A stretch of DNA of 64,000 nucleotides from Trichosphaerium sp. ATCC 40318. Its lineage: Eukaryota; Discosea; Flabellinia; Trichosidae. The translations under genes and the position numbers were made by a program. Where the stretch lies: NCBI GenBank assembly GCA_038496445.1, contig JALMLS010000216.1, forward strand, positions 186,001-250,000, read 5' to 3'. This document shows, in pieces, positions 11,655 to 25,969 of this stretch (position 1 is the first letter of the stretch; every line of letters begins with the position of its first letter). Under the pieces are notes generated by a model. That model made no database searches, was not told the DNA's origin, and was given only the letters and a program-made list of their open reading frames with translations.

Positions 11655-12052
11655 AAAAAAGTTATAAGATGTAAATAAATAAACAAAATTTAAAAATAAC
11701 ATGTCTAAAACAGAATAGCGATTTCTACTTTTTTTCGAAATTATGGTAAAGCACGAACGCTCTTTTAACGGTTGTCTATTTGGTTGTTTTAACCACAACC
11801 TTTACAATTTTTGATCAAGCGAGTTGTCTGAGGTTTACCCTTTCATTGAAAAATCTATATCAACATAATAAATCAGATTAAACAAGTTGCCTAGAATATT
11901 GTACAGGCTGACGCGCAATGAACCAAAATTATTACTTGATACTGATAAACAGACTTTAATTACATATTTTATTTAAATTGTTTAGTTTTGACACATGGTC
12001 CTTTGGCGTGTCACGGAGTTTTAAGAAAAATTGGATTGTATATATTCGTTAC
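11655..12052. other. Convergent intergenic region
   Basis: Shared 3' region of the La gene (+) and the oxygenase gene (-). AATAAATAAA just after the La stop is a likely polyadenylation signal. Nothing else recognised. Confidence 0.3.
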
Positions 12053-13075
12053 TTATGCTTTCGAGTTGTAAAATGACGCTAAAATGAAGCCAACAGATAC
12101 TCTATTTCCATCATCGAGTGACAAAGAATCTTTTTTTTTGTTCGTTGCTGGATCGTGATATCCATAAGGGCTTACTTTTATACAATGATCAACAGCTCTG
12201 AATCTACCCTTTGATCTCTCTTCTAAGTCCTCACCTACCTTCAACAGACATTAAAACTACCTTTACATAAAGACACAACGTCAACATACCAGTAGAACAG
12301 CCTCGTTAGGATCAAGAGTATTTTCCATATCAAACCAAGTATCTTTTTCTGTATTTTGGTCTTCTATAAACAACTTGCTTACTGATTCATTATCTGATGC
12401 TTTTCCAAATATAACAGTAACAAATCCACGGTCTTTATGTTTATTAAGAGTACCGTAGTTGTAGTTGAAGAAATTAATAAAAGATTGTTGAAAACCGAAA
12501 TCTTCTTCCTTGCTATAAGGCGCATGGCGAAAAGGAAGGTTACAGCTAAGGTCGAATGGCGTCTCTTTAGTGTTATACCGCGGTAAATGCAAGCCTGATA
12601 CCTAAAAAGAGTATATCACTATACGTCTGAATAGTCTGAATAGGATGAAACGAAAAATCCTTCTCGTTTTGAACTAGGTGTCAAGTTGGTTTTTTTTGTC
12701 AGATATTGACAAAATAGGACATACTCCCTTGTTTGTTTGGTAAGTCATAAATAACTTTAACGTACGTGTTTATCAATAGCATTTACAGATAAAATAGCAA
12801 CATTGTAGAGTGCGTTGAAGCTTTCTTTGGTAATCTTGTCATACTTGATTTGGTCCTCAGTAATGTCAATGGAAGGAAACCGGAATGTTTTGTATGCTTT
12901 AAACTCATCTATTCTGGTTTGAATTGTTCTGATGTGCTTTTCGGGTAGTCGGATTCTTGAAAAGCCTTGGCTGCTTGTTAAGAGTGAAATCATCTTAAAC
13001 TCCGTACTTTTGTAGGTTATTCACCAGTGATTGCTGTGTTGTAGTGTTTGTGGCTAAATGTTCAAAACTCACCAT
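12053..13075 (-). CDS. 2-oxoglutarate/Fe(II)-dependent oxygenase-like protein
   Basis: Exons: 13075-about 13031, after a 39-nt intron about 12991-12766, then 12601-12290 and 12238-12053 (last two junctions phase 0). The iron-site pattern is visible: LNKHKDRGFVTVIFG supplies H-x-D, and VGEDLEERSKGRFRAVDHCI supplies the distal His; RVSVGFIL then fits the Arg that binds 2-oxoglutarate. Before the H-x-D comes FGFQQSFINFFNYNYGTLNK. Such enzymes hydroxylate or desaturate small molecules or proteins using 2-oxoglutarate and O2. The start at 13075 (MVSFEHLATNTTTQQ) gives the leader LVNNLQNSQGFSRIRLPEKH; a later ATG at 12993 is the alternative. A TATA-like GGTATAAAG lies just upstream of the first ATG. 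At about 255 residues it is shorter than isopenicillin-N-synthase relatives. The substrate cannot be predicted. Confidence 0.7.
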
Positions 13076-13636
13076 TTCTGCCTTAAAAGCTTTATACCGC
13101 GTTGATTTACGCGTAGGATTGTTATTTGATGTACAAATGTAAGTTTTAAAGTGTTTTTTACACAACAACATCGTATATTCAGAACAAATACAATTTAGCG
13201 ATGTGTGACGCTATTCTTATCTTTAAAACAATAATAAACAAAAGGAATGAGTCAACAGAATTAACAGAAAATAGTCGTGTGTCAAATGCCAAAAACGCGC
13301 GTAGACGACGAAAAGATAAAAAGATGAAAATGTAGACACCATAAATAAGACTGTTATTATGAGATTGATATTATTATGCTTGCTTTTTTCCTATTTACAA
13401 TGTACAATGTGAAATTTTAATAATTTTCTTCGTTTTTTTGGTTTTTTTTTTTCGTTTTGTATTTAGGGGTTCCAAAAGGGCTTGAAAATTGGTGGTGTGT
13501 CGGCCTCTTTTGTTTTTAGGTTAATTTAGGGGGTGCTTATTACATAAAAAATCCGGAATAGAGCTCTACAAAATAGACAAAGAGTTCCATCAAACGTCTT
13601 AAAAAGGTTGTTAAAAGACTATTAAAAGATAAACCC
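13076..13636 (-). other. Intergenic region, AT-rich
   Basis: About 560 bp between two genes on the minus strand, with long A/T runs. Only the TATA-like element next to 13080 is suggestive. Confidence 0.3.
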
Positions 13637-15007
13637 TTAATAGTATTTTTTGTCTTCTTCTCCTTCTCCTCCTCCGGTGTTGTTATAAAATCGTCTTTGT
13701 TGAGTGGGTGGACTATTTTGGTGATGGTTTGTGGTTGGTTGATAATGATTAAACGTGTAGCTTATCTGCATGGGGTCTATAATAAAATAGAAAGGAAAGA
13801 GTTAGTCATCTTTTAAAGTGTCGAAAAAACTAATAAAAAAAAGGATGGAAATAAAACAATTTTATGTAAATAGTATACTGCAATAAACTACGTAGTATCA
13901 AGTACAAACAAAAAAAGACACTATGTGTTGTATATTTGTTCTAATAGCGGAGGCTATCATAACAAGAAAAAGAAAATACAAAGCGTTCAGAGGATGTCAG
14001 AAAAATGACAAAAAAATCTTTCCGAAAAAAAAAGGTATTTTAAAGTTGAAATGTCAGTAAATAAATTCTGTCTATAACATTCGACTACTTAAAACGTACC
14101 ATACGAATTACTCTGCTGTGTTGGTTCTGTAGCTTCTTTACCTTTATACCGTGGGTCTGGTTCAACACATGACTCTGAGGCTCCATCGTTGCGCATTTGA
14201 GCAGCAATGTCAATAGCAGGTGAAGGTAGCACTGGTTTCGGGCCAACAGGTGTACTTTGTCGCGTCATTGTATCATTATTTGTCTCATCTGCACTGTCGT
14301 CTTGATCTAGACGTTGTAGCTCTTGTATAAGAGAAGATAATTTTTCGGTATGTCGGCCACTACGTTTTGGATTTCGCCGTGGTGGCTCTGCGTTCTTTAT
14401 AACCCTTACAGCAGGCATTGAAAGACGTCTTTTTCTCCTTTGAGCCTTTTTAAATGATGGTGGTGGCTCCCATTCCTTGTCACTATCCGAGTTGGGCGAA
14501 GTAGAACCACTGCCACTGGACGAGCCAGATACTACTCAAGAAAACAAAAAGTAAGGTTCGGATACAGAATACCAGAAAATTTATACACGGGATACAAAAT
14601 TTGAGCTCAATTTCGATTAAAACCGATGTAATATGTATGAACGCATAATGTATAACAGTATAATAATAAAAACAAAGTGTAATGATTAAATTAAATGTAG
14701 CGCCACACGTAAAAGTCAAAGAATGACCATTTAACGTGTCTAAGCGCGCTTTCTATATGTAAATAAACGTACGTGATGGCATATTAGCAGTTCCACGAGG
14801 GTACATTCTCACAAAATGCGGTAGGTACTTCAATGCAAAATTCTGCTTCTCTTCGCTTGTCAGGTTGGTGCCAGTTGAATGCCATAGTGGATTTGTGTCT
14901 AGCTCTGTCACAATAATTTGAAAACACTTTCTATGATGTTCTAGGTTACTTCTGAGCGTCTGTACAGCTTTGTTATATCGTTCTTCCTTCTCGCTCTCTT
15001 CCGCCAT
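13637..15007 (-). CDS. Unrecognised protein, probably nuclear
   Basis: Three exons. Exon 1 (15007 to about 14773) gives MAEESEKEERYNKAVQTLRS and a helical 80-residue region with a GTACGT donor. After an intron of about 240 nt, exon 2 (about 14532-14098) is Ser/Gly-rich, then EWEPPPSFKKAQRRKRRLSM and PPRRNPKRSGRHTEKLS, basic segments resembling nuclear-localisation signals. It continues into an acidic/Thr-rich low-complexity tail. Exon 3 (about 13778-13637) encodes DPMQISYTFNHYQPTTNHHQ and ends GEGEEDKKYY. Junctions keep frame (phase 1 between exons 2 and 3). No family recognised; the N-terminal helical segment is the only part likely to be folded. Chromatin or transcription is a guess from composition only. 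Confidence 0.6.
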
Positions 15008-15679
15008 ACTTTTGCAGACAATACGTTATTAAACGCCAATGCCTTGACGAAAAGCACAGAGTACCCGACGTGGCTGTTCGAGTTAAAGAGAAAATGTCTT
15101 GCTTGTTTCGCCCCTAGAAGCAGTCACAGCTACTTCGCAGGGTGTCCCTCTATAAATACGTGGGTACCCGCTGCGGTGCTTACGCGTTCAGAACAGTTTC
15201 TATTGTCAGATATTCTGGCTGAGGCTTTCTGTTTTTGTCAGAAAACCACTAAAAAACAAAAGTACAACTTAAGTTTATTAGTTACACAAAAATTTTATTT
15301 ACAACTCACACGTAATTTCTGCAAGTTTATAAATGCGTTACACGTGAAAAAAAGCTTTTTTTACTTATTATTTCTGGTTTTATCAGAATTTTTTTTTTTG
15401 GTGCATTATAACAAGGAGTACTACCATATATTTGTTTTTTTCTCATGTGTTTATTGTACAATTCACGAAACAACCAGGAAAGAGAGTTTTTTGAATTTTT
15501 CAAAAAAAAAAAACTAACCAAACGGTTCTCGGGGCGTGTGAAGCGTCTTAGAAAAAACAGACGTCACAAGTCACTTTACATTTCCATAGCAGAAGATCCC
15601 TGAGCAAAGTGAGCTCCCTAAAGCAATCTGAGGTTAGTTTTTATGGTTTTCGGCAAAAATGAGTAAAAAAAAACACAAT
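15008..15679. other. Intergenic region between two minus-strand genes
   Basis: About 670 bp with T-rich stretches and a CACGTG at 15341. A plus-strand open frame across 15044-15517 has no ATG-led, family-like content and I treat it as chance. Confidence 0.3.
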
Positions 15680-18178
<2,499 letters not shown>

Positions 18179-18615
18179 TTTGTTTAGGAGCCTGTATCGT
18201 TACTTTTTTTAATGGTTTTTGTAAACAAATTTTCTTGCTTTACGCTATTGTGTACGCACACAACCGTTCGTCAGTATTGGTACGTGATATTGAAACCAGG
18301 CGACCGCCTCAATCGCTTAACCAACTAGGTTTTTTTGTACTTCTCCTCTCTCAACTCCTACAATTGTAGCTTATAGGCCAAAAAAAAACTAACGAGGAGT
18401 ATTCACACCGGTGTGAACCACAAACGGGTTTCTGGCTCTAAGATAAAAAAGAACATCCAAAAACCTGAAATGCTACCTCCGAGGAAGACACAACGAGATT
18501 CCCATGCGAACAGCCCGTACAAATATCCATCTGTAAATGCGCCTATAAAAAGCCTCATCATCGCGGTACAATGATTCAATAAAACGTGTTCACTGACGTT
18601 TTAAACCTGAACCAA
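18179..18615 (-). promoter_or_regulatory. MAPK upstream region with 16-bp perfect palindrome
   Basis: No gene in this 437-bp gap. At 18402-18417 lies the perfect palindrome TTCACACCGGTGTGAA, about 224 nt upstream of the MAPK start. Its arms equal the TCACACC T-box half-site; a regulatory role is inference. Confidence 0.4.
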
Positions 18616-19828
18616 CTACCAAACATTTATTCTGTCTTGGCTACACTCGGATGCAAACGTTACAAGCGAATCTTCTTTATCGTTTTCTAGACGTTGCTGG
18701 AGCTGTTCGTTAGCTGTAGCGTTACCATTGAGCATATAGTCAAGCCACAATGACGTGTAAGCAGAAACCATCTCGTGTTGTTCATCTATTTTCTTTAGCT
18801 GTTTTCCTTTTTGGCAGCCAATAGCTTCTTCTGCTAGTTCGCAAGCATCCAATTCAATCTTGTAGCTATTAGATAAAATAGGTGAACAATTCAAGATTTT
18901 AAGGAAGTACCGTTGGTGCTTGAGTGTATCTGCAATGCGTCCCGTTGATGATATTTATAAGTGTCTTACAAGAAGATTTGACGTCTTTGTAGTAAACATC
19001 TGCTGTCGTTTTAGGTGGACAGAAGCAGTCATTGCTCGCTGTTACAGCCAGAATAGCTTTATATAACATTAGCGCAACAATGGTGGGTGGTGCTGACGTA
19101 CGTAGCCTCAAGGTTGAAACGTATTTAGAAACATCCTCAAAATTTGGGCATCCAGAAAGTGACACGACATTATCGAATTGTATTGGACTGTGAGGTGCGT
19201 AGATTGAGCTACTTGCAACAATGCTACTTACACCACCAAGTGACATCCCTGCTGCCGTGTACTTATCGCCTACGATGTTGTATAGAGGCCACGAAGTATC
19301 ATTTGATGCTTGAGAGACAATTTGTTCTAACAGAAAAAACTGATCCTTCGCATAATCTGTGGTTTGTGCCAATGGGTCGCTGTCGCGTCAAATATTAGTG
19401 TCAGTTGTTTTAAGTAAATGATACCTTTCGTAACTGCCTAAAATAATCAATACTTATTGCTAGCGCTACTGGCGTGCCTGCCATTACCATGATAATGCCC
19501 TTTGGTACTACAGCTTCCCACAAATAACTGAACCTGTTTTTCGGGTTAAAACAAAGTGATACTGAAATCTAATGGGCATGCCATGATCCAGAGCATAGAT
19601 AACAGTGAAAATATACAACCAAAGGAAATTTCTCACTAAAAATCTCAGCGGTTATTTTGAGGCGTGTTTGTACTTGGCTACTGGTTCTGGGTAGTAAATA
19701 AGCGTAGGAATATCATGATTGCCAAGTTTAAACGATCGCGTTGTTTGTTTGATCTTATATGGCTGAACGCAACACCCAAAAGCTAATAAAGTACACACCA
19801 CCAACGCAAGGAGTCGCGGTAGAGACAT
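18616..19828 (-). CDS. Secreted alpha/beta-hydrolase (lipase/chlorophyllase-like)
   Basis: The start MSLPRLLALVVCTLLAFGCC (19828) is a typical signal peptide and ends in a Cys pair. It continues KLGNHDIPTLIYYPEP, then after an intron FPLVVYFHCYLCSGS, the usual strand-plus-HG region but with Cys replacing Gly. WEAVVPKGIIMVMAGTPVAL follows. The nucleophile elbow is AAGMSLGGVSSI (G-x-S-x-G). Further on come SGCPNFEDVSKY, VTASNDCFCPPKTTADVYY (probable Asp region) and INIINGTHC (probable catalytic His), and a Cys-containing helical tail to DRINVW. Several Cys fit disulphides in a secreted protein. The class of ester substrate cannot be read from sequence; cutinase, PAF-acetylhydrolase and chlorophyllase relatives share this outline. 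The final intron fits GTACTT...ACAAG, joining APT to IELDAC. Confidence 0.7.
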
Positions 19829-20082
19829 TGTCTGCTCATTGACCGCTAATGGAACTTTTTACAGTCTACAAAACGTAGTGCTATTCAATAACAAGGTACC
19901 ACATTACAGTGATACGGTACCAAGCTTACCGCTAAAATACAATGCTCCGTGCCGAAAACAAAGAAATTTCACATGTTTTTAGGCAAAACAAAATTGGCCG
20001 ATTCCACCAGAAAAGCCGAAAATATCTGGAATTTCCGGGCTATTGCGACCCGATCAAAGCATAGCAATATCATCCAACAACA

Positions 20083-20959
20083 ATGACAACTACTTACAAA
20101 CTCACATACTTTAACTGGCGCGGATTGGGAGAGGCTGCTAGGTATATGTTTGCACTTGCTGGCAAAGGTACAACAAGAAGCTAGCTACAACTTATTGATA
20201 ATTTGATGGCATAGAATTTACAGATGTACGCTACAATAGTAAAGAAGATAAAGAGTGGCTCGCACTTAAGCCTTCAACACCTTTTGGCCAAGCTCCATTG
20301 CTTGAGGTTACCGTAGATGGAAAATGTACAACTTTGCCTTTTTTGGTTTTTTCAGATGTTCTGACTCATATTTAGCTTCCGTTTTTGGACAGTCATCAGC
20401 AATCAACAGATTCTTGGCACAAGAATTCGGGTACATGGGTAGCAACAAAATGGAGGCGTTCCTCATTGACTCTGTCTGTACGTTTTCACAACAAGCATAC
20501 AAAACAAGCCACTAATCTAAACAGATGAAACGTTGAATGAGCTGTTCTATAAATGGGCATTTACAATGTTTCGTAAACCTGAACTTGATAGACCTGCACT
20601 AAAAAAGTGGTTTGACGAAGTTACTGTACCTGGTGTACTAGCAAAGTTAGATGTCCTTTGGGGACAAACAGAGGTAACCAGCTTTCGCAACAAGGCCGTT
20701 TTTAACACATTCATAAAAGGGACCGTACCTGCTTGGAGATAAGATATCACTCGCCGATATTATGTACGCTCGTATGACAGATGCTTTTGATTGCGACGCA
20801 AAGATATCCAAGCAATTTCCGAACATGCAAAAAGTCAGGTACAACAAACAAAAGAGCAAATCATGTTTTACTTTGGTACTCATTTTTTTAATCAACAGGG
20901 AAGTTACTGATGTGCTGATGAAAGACTGGCGTACAAAAAGACCTCAAACACCATTGTAA
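20083..20959 (+). CDS. Glutathione S-transferase, sigma-like
   Basis: Six exons. The N-terminal thioredoxin fold reads YKLTYFNWRGLGEAARYMFA, with the catalytic Tyr expected at YF, then KPSTPFGQAPLLEV (cis-Pro) and FGQSSAINRFLAQEFG (Gln-Ser glutathione-binding turn). The helical C-domain has WFDEVTVPGVLAKLDVLW and GDKISLADIMYARMTD, the N-capping motif of GSTs. Length of about 210 residues is normal. It conjugates glutathione to electrophiles or isomerises prostanoid-like substrates. Divergently arranged with the secreted hydrolase (254-bp shared promoter). AATAAA follows the TAA at 20957-20959. The junction DGK to SSVFGQ uses GTACAA and TTTAG and restores the invariant order. Confidence 0.88.
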
Positions 20960-21028
20960 TGATCAAATAAACCACACTATATATACCTTTTATTATTAAT
21001 ACTTTTGTTACGAATTGTTTTTCTTTCT

Positions 21029-23524
21029 TCAAGATTTTTCTGTTACAACAACATTACACATTGAGCTACGAAGATAGCACATTGAAAATGTATCTACAAG
21101 AATATCATTAACCTCACTTGCAATAAATTTCACGTACCAGATATACATTTAACAGTTAAGGCGAGTTCTGAAGCGTCTTCTACTAGTGCGGAGTGGAGTA
21201 AATCGAAAACATCAATCTCATAAAATCCAGGTTCGCCTGTTGTTTGAATTACACCTGCAGTTTCTCCTTCCGATACATTATTGAAAGCAACACCAGACTC
21301 ATTGAAAGGATTAATTCGTGTCACTTGGAGATCACAAACTCCAGTCAGAGTGGCTTCAACGTCCAAAGTGATATAGGCGTGATTTAAATTATGTTCAGAT
21401 AAATCTTCTATGTCGAACTAAACCATTTCTTGTAAGCTTGTTTGTTTTTTTGAAACAAAATATACCTGTATGAGAGCGTCGTAGGCATATTGCGGATCTG
21501 TATAGTATCTATATAAAAAGTAAGCCAACGTTGTAGACATTGTAGAGGAGTACCTAATAGGTAGATATTCGTAGCTTGGTAGATGTTGCTCTGGGAATCG
21601 TGGTGACACGTATGATGAACCACTTGGAGGCATCTTTTTACGAATGTTAACTCCGGCCTTATTAGAATATAATACGTACTTGTATAATTTCAGTTGGTAC
21701 TCCTGGAGGACAGCTTAAGAGCTCAACTGCAGAGGCAATAGCAATTTTTACAAATTTCGCTGAATGATCGAAGTCTATTCGTTTTCTTTTGTTAATCACG
21801 TGACAACGATAATAGTATGCTTACCTAAGTTATCTACAGTATCGGCACTTTGATGTATATTTGGATTTAAACTTGAAAAATGAGTCTCAAAGGTAAAGGC
21901 AGCTGGGAAATAATTCTACAATAGCTAGGTTAAAATAGGATTTTTTCTCAATATTTTCGGACGTACTCCATGCCAACTTGCATGATCAGAGCAACCGTAA
22001 TAACATAAAGCACGTGTAAAAGTACCAACGTAAGTTGTTATAATCATTTCAAGAAAATCATTCAAGTCAGGGTCAGTATAATCAGATATTATTGCAACTT
22101 CATCTATTTGAGAATTAAATCATGTTGCTTTATTTCAATCTCTACGTACCTGTGCTGTGATGCCCTGTCATGTCAAAGTTAAGATATGAATATACTTTCT
22201 TGTTTTCATTAGCGTATTTGGTAGATATATCTATGTATAATTAATCAAGTAAAGTACTATAACACCCAAGAGATTGTACCCAAACTTCCAAGCAAACCAA
22301 CCTAAAATAGGAACTTGTCAGGTTTGCTCACCGTTTTTGGTATCGTACCTCTTCTGCAGCGTATGCATGGAATTCTAACGTACGCCTAGCCCCTTTATGA
22401 GTACTTATATACTCAATCATTGCTTGGAAAGCCTAGACAAGGAGGTATTAGTAAAAGCCATTAGTTGAACTTTTGTACAAGAAGTATGGTTGCAACACCC
22501 GATGCATTATCGTCAGCGCCAGGAGCTCTGCTTGGAATACCATCACAATTCCTTTGACACTATCAATTGTTAAAATGCGGCCGTAGTACATAATACAGGT
22601 ACTATTGAGTCCAAGTGAGCACCAAAAATAATACTCTAAAAGAAAGTTAATAGACCGCACGCGTGACGTTTGGGTAATTATTTTATTTTCGTACTTCTTC
22701 CGCAAGATAGCCTTTTCCGTGGATTCTGGAAGTGTGTTTATGTTAGTAATTTGTCCTGGTATACTATCCGCGTACTTGGCAATGACTGATGGTTGTATAA
22801 AATCTGCATGCTCATAGAAGTTTACCTTGAAAAAAAAAGTGACTATTTCGCTTTCTTTGTTGAACAAAACTCCTTACTTCCACGTCATCTCCTAAATACG
22901 ATCCTGCATCGTTTTCAAATTGTTCTAGTATCCAATGCGCTGCGTCCACACCAAAAGTAGATTCATAGTACCTGAATACACAATATTTTAAACGTAAGCT
23001 TATTATAGGATATACCTCGTTACAAAACTGGAAAGATAAGTAACAATATCTTCAATATCGGTTGCATTTACTTGAGCTATTAAATCGTTTACGTCTTGTG
23101 TATGGCTTGCAGAACTAATAAAGTGTTTAGAGAGCGATTATAAACGTAAAACAATACATACCCAGGAAACGGACTAACAACACCACCTACAAAAACATGT
23201 TAAGAATATCACGTGATACTTTTTGTACAATGACGCACGTTTCTTATTAAATGAACCTAGAACGAAGTTTGGGTTGTCTGTAATATCAACAAAACGTGAC
23301 AGAGCACCAGGAGTCTAAAAAAGACAAATTAACCCAATACACCAGTTTTTCTGCATGTAATGCGATTTGTTTAATACCCCTAGCTCCTTCACTTGCTCTT
23401 TTGTAAGCCATTGATGGTCTGTATCAGAAAATGCGATGAGTCTTTTGCTGTCAGGCGTATTTTGAGCCCCGGATATGCTCCATGATACCACAAGGATGAG
23501 TACTATTATTATATGCATTGTCAT
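21029..23524 (-). CDS. Secreted zinc aminopeptidase, family M28
   Basis: The start MTMHIIIVLILVVSWSISGA is a signal peptide. The mature part begins with ITDHQWLTKEQVKELG-like sequence. All M28 zinc-site elements appear: GAHLDSI (His ligand), RAPGADDNASGVATILL (bridging Asp), EFHAYAAEE (catalytic Glu and ligand), LNFDMTGHH (Asp) and GCSDHASWHG (His). About a dozen exons with GTACGT/GTATGT donors. Beyond the peptidase is a C-terminal domain of about 110 residues starting DVEATLTGVCDLQVT, with EIDVFDLLHSAL, which looks like a beta-sandwich of the DNRLRE/CBM type. The last exon (about 21076-21029) is supported by an intron with GTACGT and GTAG; otherwise the frame stops at about 21130. It would remove N-terminal residues from extracellular or lysosomal peptides. 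Confidence 0.85.
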
Positions 23525-23849
23525 CCAGCTAACGCTTTATTATCCAAATGAAAACACCTTTTTTTCTGTAGTTAGGAAGTTCGTCATATGACTTAAAATG
23601 TTTTAGTCACTTTTGTAGACACACTCTTGTGTACTCAAAGACTATTGGTCACACTGAAACAAGCTATGTTTCTACTGTACAATTGAAACAAGTGTGGCAA
23701 ATAAGGCGCTGTTTTACTTAAGTACGGAACGACGTAAGTCTTGCTCCTTGTCGTCTATGTAATTGAAGAGTACGGTGTAACTGGGTGTTTATAAAAATAG
23801 CGAAATAGATTTACCAAAAAACATCATTCTCGCTTACAACACACTATAA
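23525..23849. promoter_or_regulatory. Divergent promoter region (M28 / SLC43-like)
   Basis: Shared upstream region of two divergent genes. No clear motif beyond a CTATAAA directly before the SLC43-like ATG at 23850. Confidence 0.3.
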
Positions 23850-25969
23850 ATGCATCACATAACTGCATTTTTTTATTCTACGCAATGTCGTGTTGCTAGA
23901 TACCCTATGCGGGCAATTATGATTGGGTTAGCCCTTGTACAAGTTTTAATAGGCTCTGGAGTTGTATACGGATGGGCTTCACTGCTACTACGTGCGTTAC
24001 AAGCGAATGAAGATGTTTAACCGTTCCGCCTTGTTGAAACGTCATAGTGCTGAAGAAAGAAGGCGTCTACTCGGAGAGTTGTGCTCCAGGCGAAGAAATT
24101 GTAAGTGTACATCGTACATTTGTACTGAACGACTTGACGTTCAATGACGACGTCATAGAAGAATAGGCTGTAAGCGCTAACAGCCTTTTTTAGTGTCCAG
24201 AGCAAGAATTAAAATTAAATCTTGTTTACACTGTAGCTATAAGCGTCTTGGTGGCGGCCAGCTTACCAGTTGGTATGCTAATGGACTGGTAAGGCTTTCT
24301 GATTTTATTAGCAAGTTTGGCCTAATTTATCAAATAGGATTGGTGCAAGGCGTACTATAGCGCTAGGGTGGGTAGGATTTCTATCAGGATGTCTTGTTTT
24401 TGCCTTTTCAAGCGCTGGCACGTACCATAGAAAACAACTCACGCCTTTTTTGTATTTTTCACTTTTTTCAAATAACTGAGTTTGTAGATTTTGATGCTTA
24501 CATTTATGGGTATACAATGATTGCTATGTCTGGTATGGCTGTATACTTCTCTATATTCAAATCTAGGTGAGCAATAAGAGCTGTAGATAAGCCTTTAATT
24601 GTATTTTTGTTTATAGCCAAGCTTGGGGTGCTCTACAGAAGCGTGTACAAGTTTTAGTCACGTGTACTTTTGATGCCAGTTCTGGCGTTTTCCTTGCTTT
24701 TTGGGTACGTAAAGAAACGTGTATGAAGACTTATTTTGGCTTCCAAATATTAGTACCTATCTAAGCTTGATGATTCCATAACGGTTCTACAATTTTTCTC
24801 GTATTATACTATTCCAGTAGCCGTTATCGCAGTTGTATACCTTTTTATATGGCCTAAAGGTGTAACAGGTATATTTTAAAAGTTATAAAAAGCTATCACG
24901 TGGCTTAGTAAATTTGCCCAGGTGATCCTGTTCCAAAGTCGAATGAAGTGAAAGTTGAATTAGACAAAGACGATTCAACACCTTCAGATGAGAAGTCTGT
25001 AGATTTAGATGATAAAACACCTCTAATATCTAGTAATGACTCATCTGGAGAAGTAGCTTTCAGCAAACTTGCTGACCTACCTTTTTGGTAAGCCGTTTTT
25101 GTTTGGCTTGATGCTTGCTAAAGCTGTTTTAAGGAAGCAGGTTTTAACGCCTGAGTTTATCATCTATGAGTTGTACTTGATGGTCGCTACTATGTGGTTA
25201 AACATGTACTTTGGTACTGTAGAAGCGCGAATGTTACAGTTTCTACCTCAAGACAGAGGTACGTGAAAGTGTTTTATGGCATGTGTTAATATTAGGTAGT
25301 TGTCTTTCTTGTTGAGATGTTCAGTCTCATTCTCCCTGCGAGTTTTCTTGTAGCGCCAGTTATAAGTACATACCTTGTTATCAGTACTTTAATGACTAAT
25401 ATTTTGACAGGTTACTTGTCTGTGCTACCACACTCATTTCACTTTTGGTGTATTCACATGAGTGGTATTCTTTTCTCAATGCTTATTTTTTTAAAGTTTG
25501 AGTGGGTGTTGTACCCAACGTTCATTCTGTTCTCGTGTTATAGAATGATGTGCGTTAATAAATACAATACAGGATTTACTTGCTAACCATGAATCAAAGG
25601 TTTTACGCAACAGTAAACACGTATATTGTAACCGTTTTTGGCTTTAAAAACTTGGGTAAACTTCTTGGATTGGCTGGTGCAATTGCAGGTATGTACTAAC
25701 ACGTGATAAAAATTCGTCATGTGTGATGTTAATAAAATATAGGGGCGTTTAATGCTATCCAATATTGGTTCTTGGAGCTTGTGTTTGACACATACGATGG
25801 TAAATTCTTAGTAATTGATTACATACAGTTGGGTCCGTTTTACTTTACAAAAGCCTTTTGATATCAACTAACGCTTTCTTTACTTACAGGATCATACCTG
25901 GTCTTGACTATATTCCCTATTTACTTAATGACATCATGGCATAGAAGACACTTTAATCATCTGCGATAA
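23850..25969 (+). CDS. Major-facilitator transporter, SLC43-like (amino-acid carrier)
   Basis: Begins MHHITAFFYSTQCRVARYP, then TM1 AIMIGLALVQVLIGSGVVYG with GWASLL. An extracellular loop contains KKEGVYSESCAPGEEIC, as in SLC43 proteins. TM2 is NLVYTVAISVLVAASLPVG followed by MLMDWIGARRTIALGWVG, the MFS loop 2-3 signature. Then DAYIYGYTMIAMSGMAVY, VTCTFDASSGVFLAFW, a long acidic cytosolic loop (VELDKDDSTPSDEKSVDLDD) between the two halves, and a second six-helix bundle starting around FIIYELYLMVATMWLNMYFG. Ends SWHRRHFNHLR. SLC43 members are sodium-independent large neutral amino acid facilitators in animals; related fungal proteins are vacuolar or mitochondrial, so substrate and membrane are uncertain. 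Confidence 0.8.

Noticed and set aside
15044-15517. Plus-strand frame of 157 codons
   Set aside because: Opens with a non-ATG codon, T-rich and Phe/Tyr-rich at the end, no family-like content; lies in the gap between two minus-strand genes.
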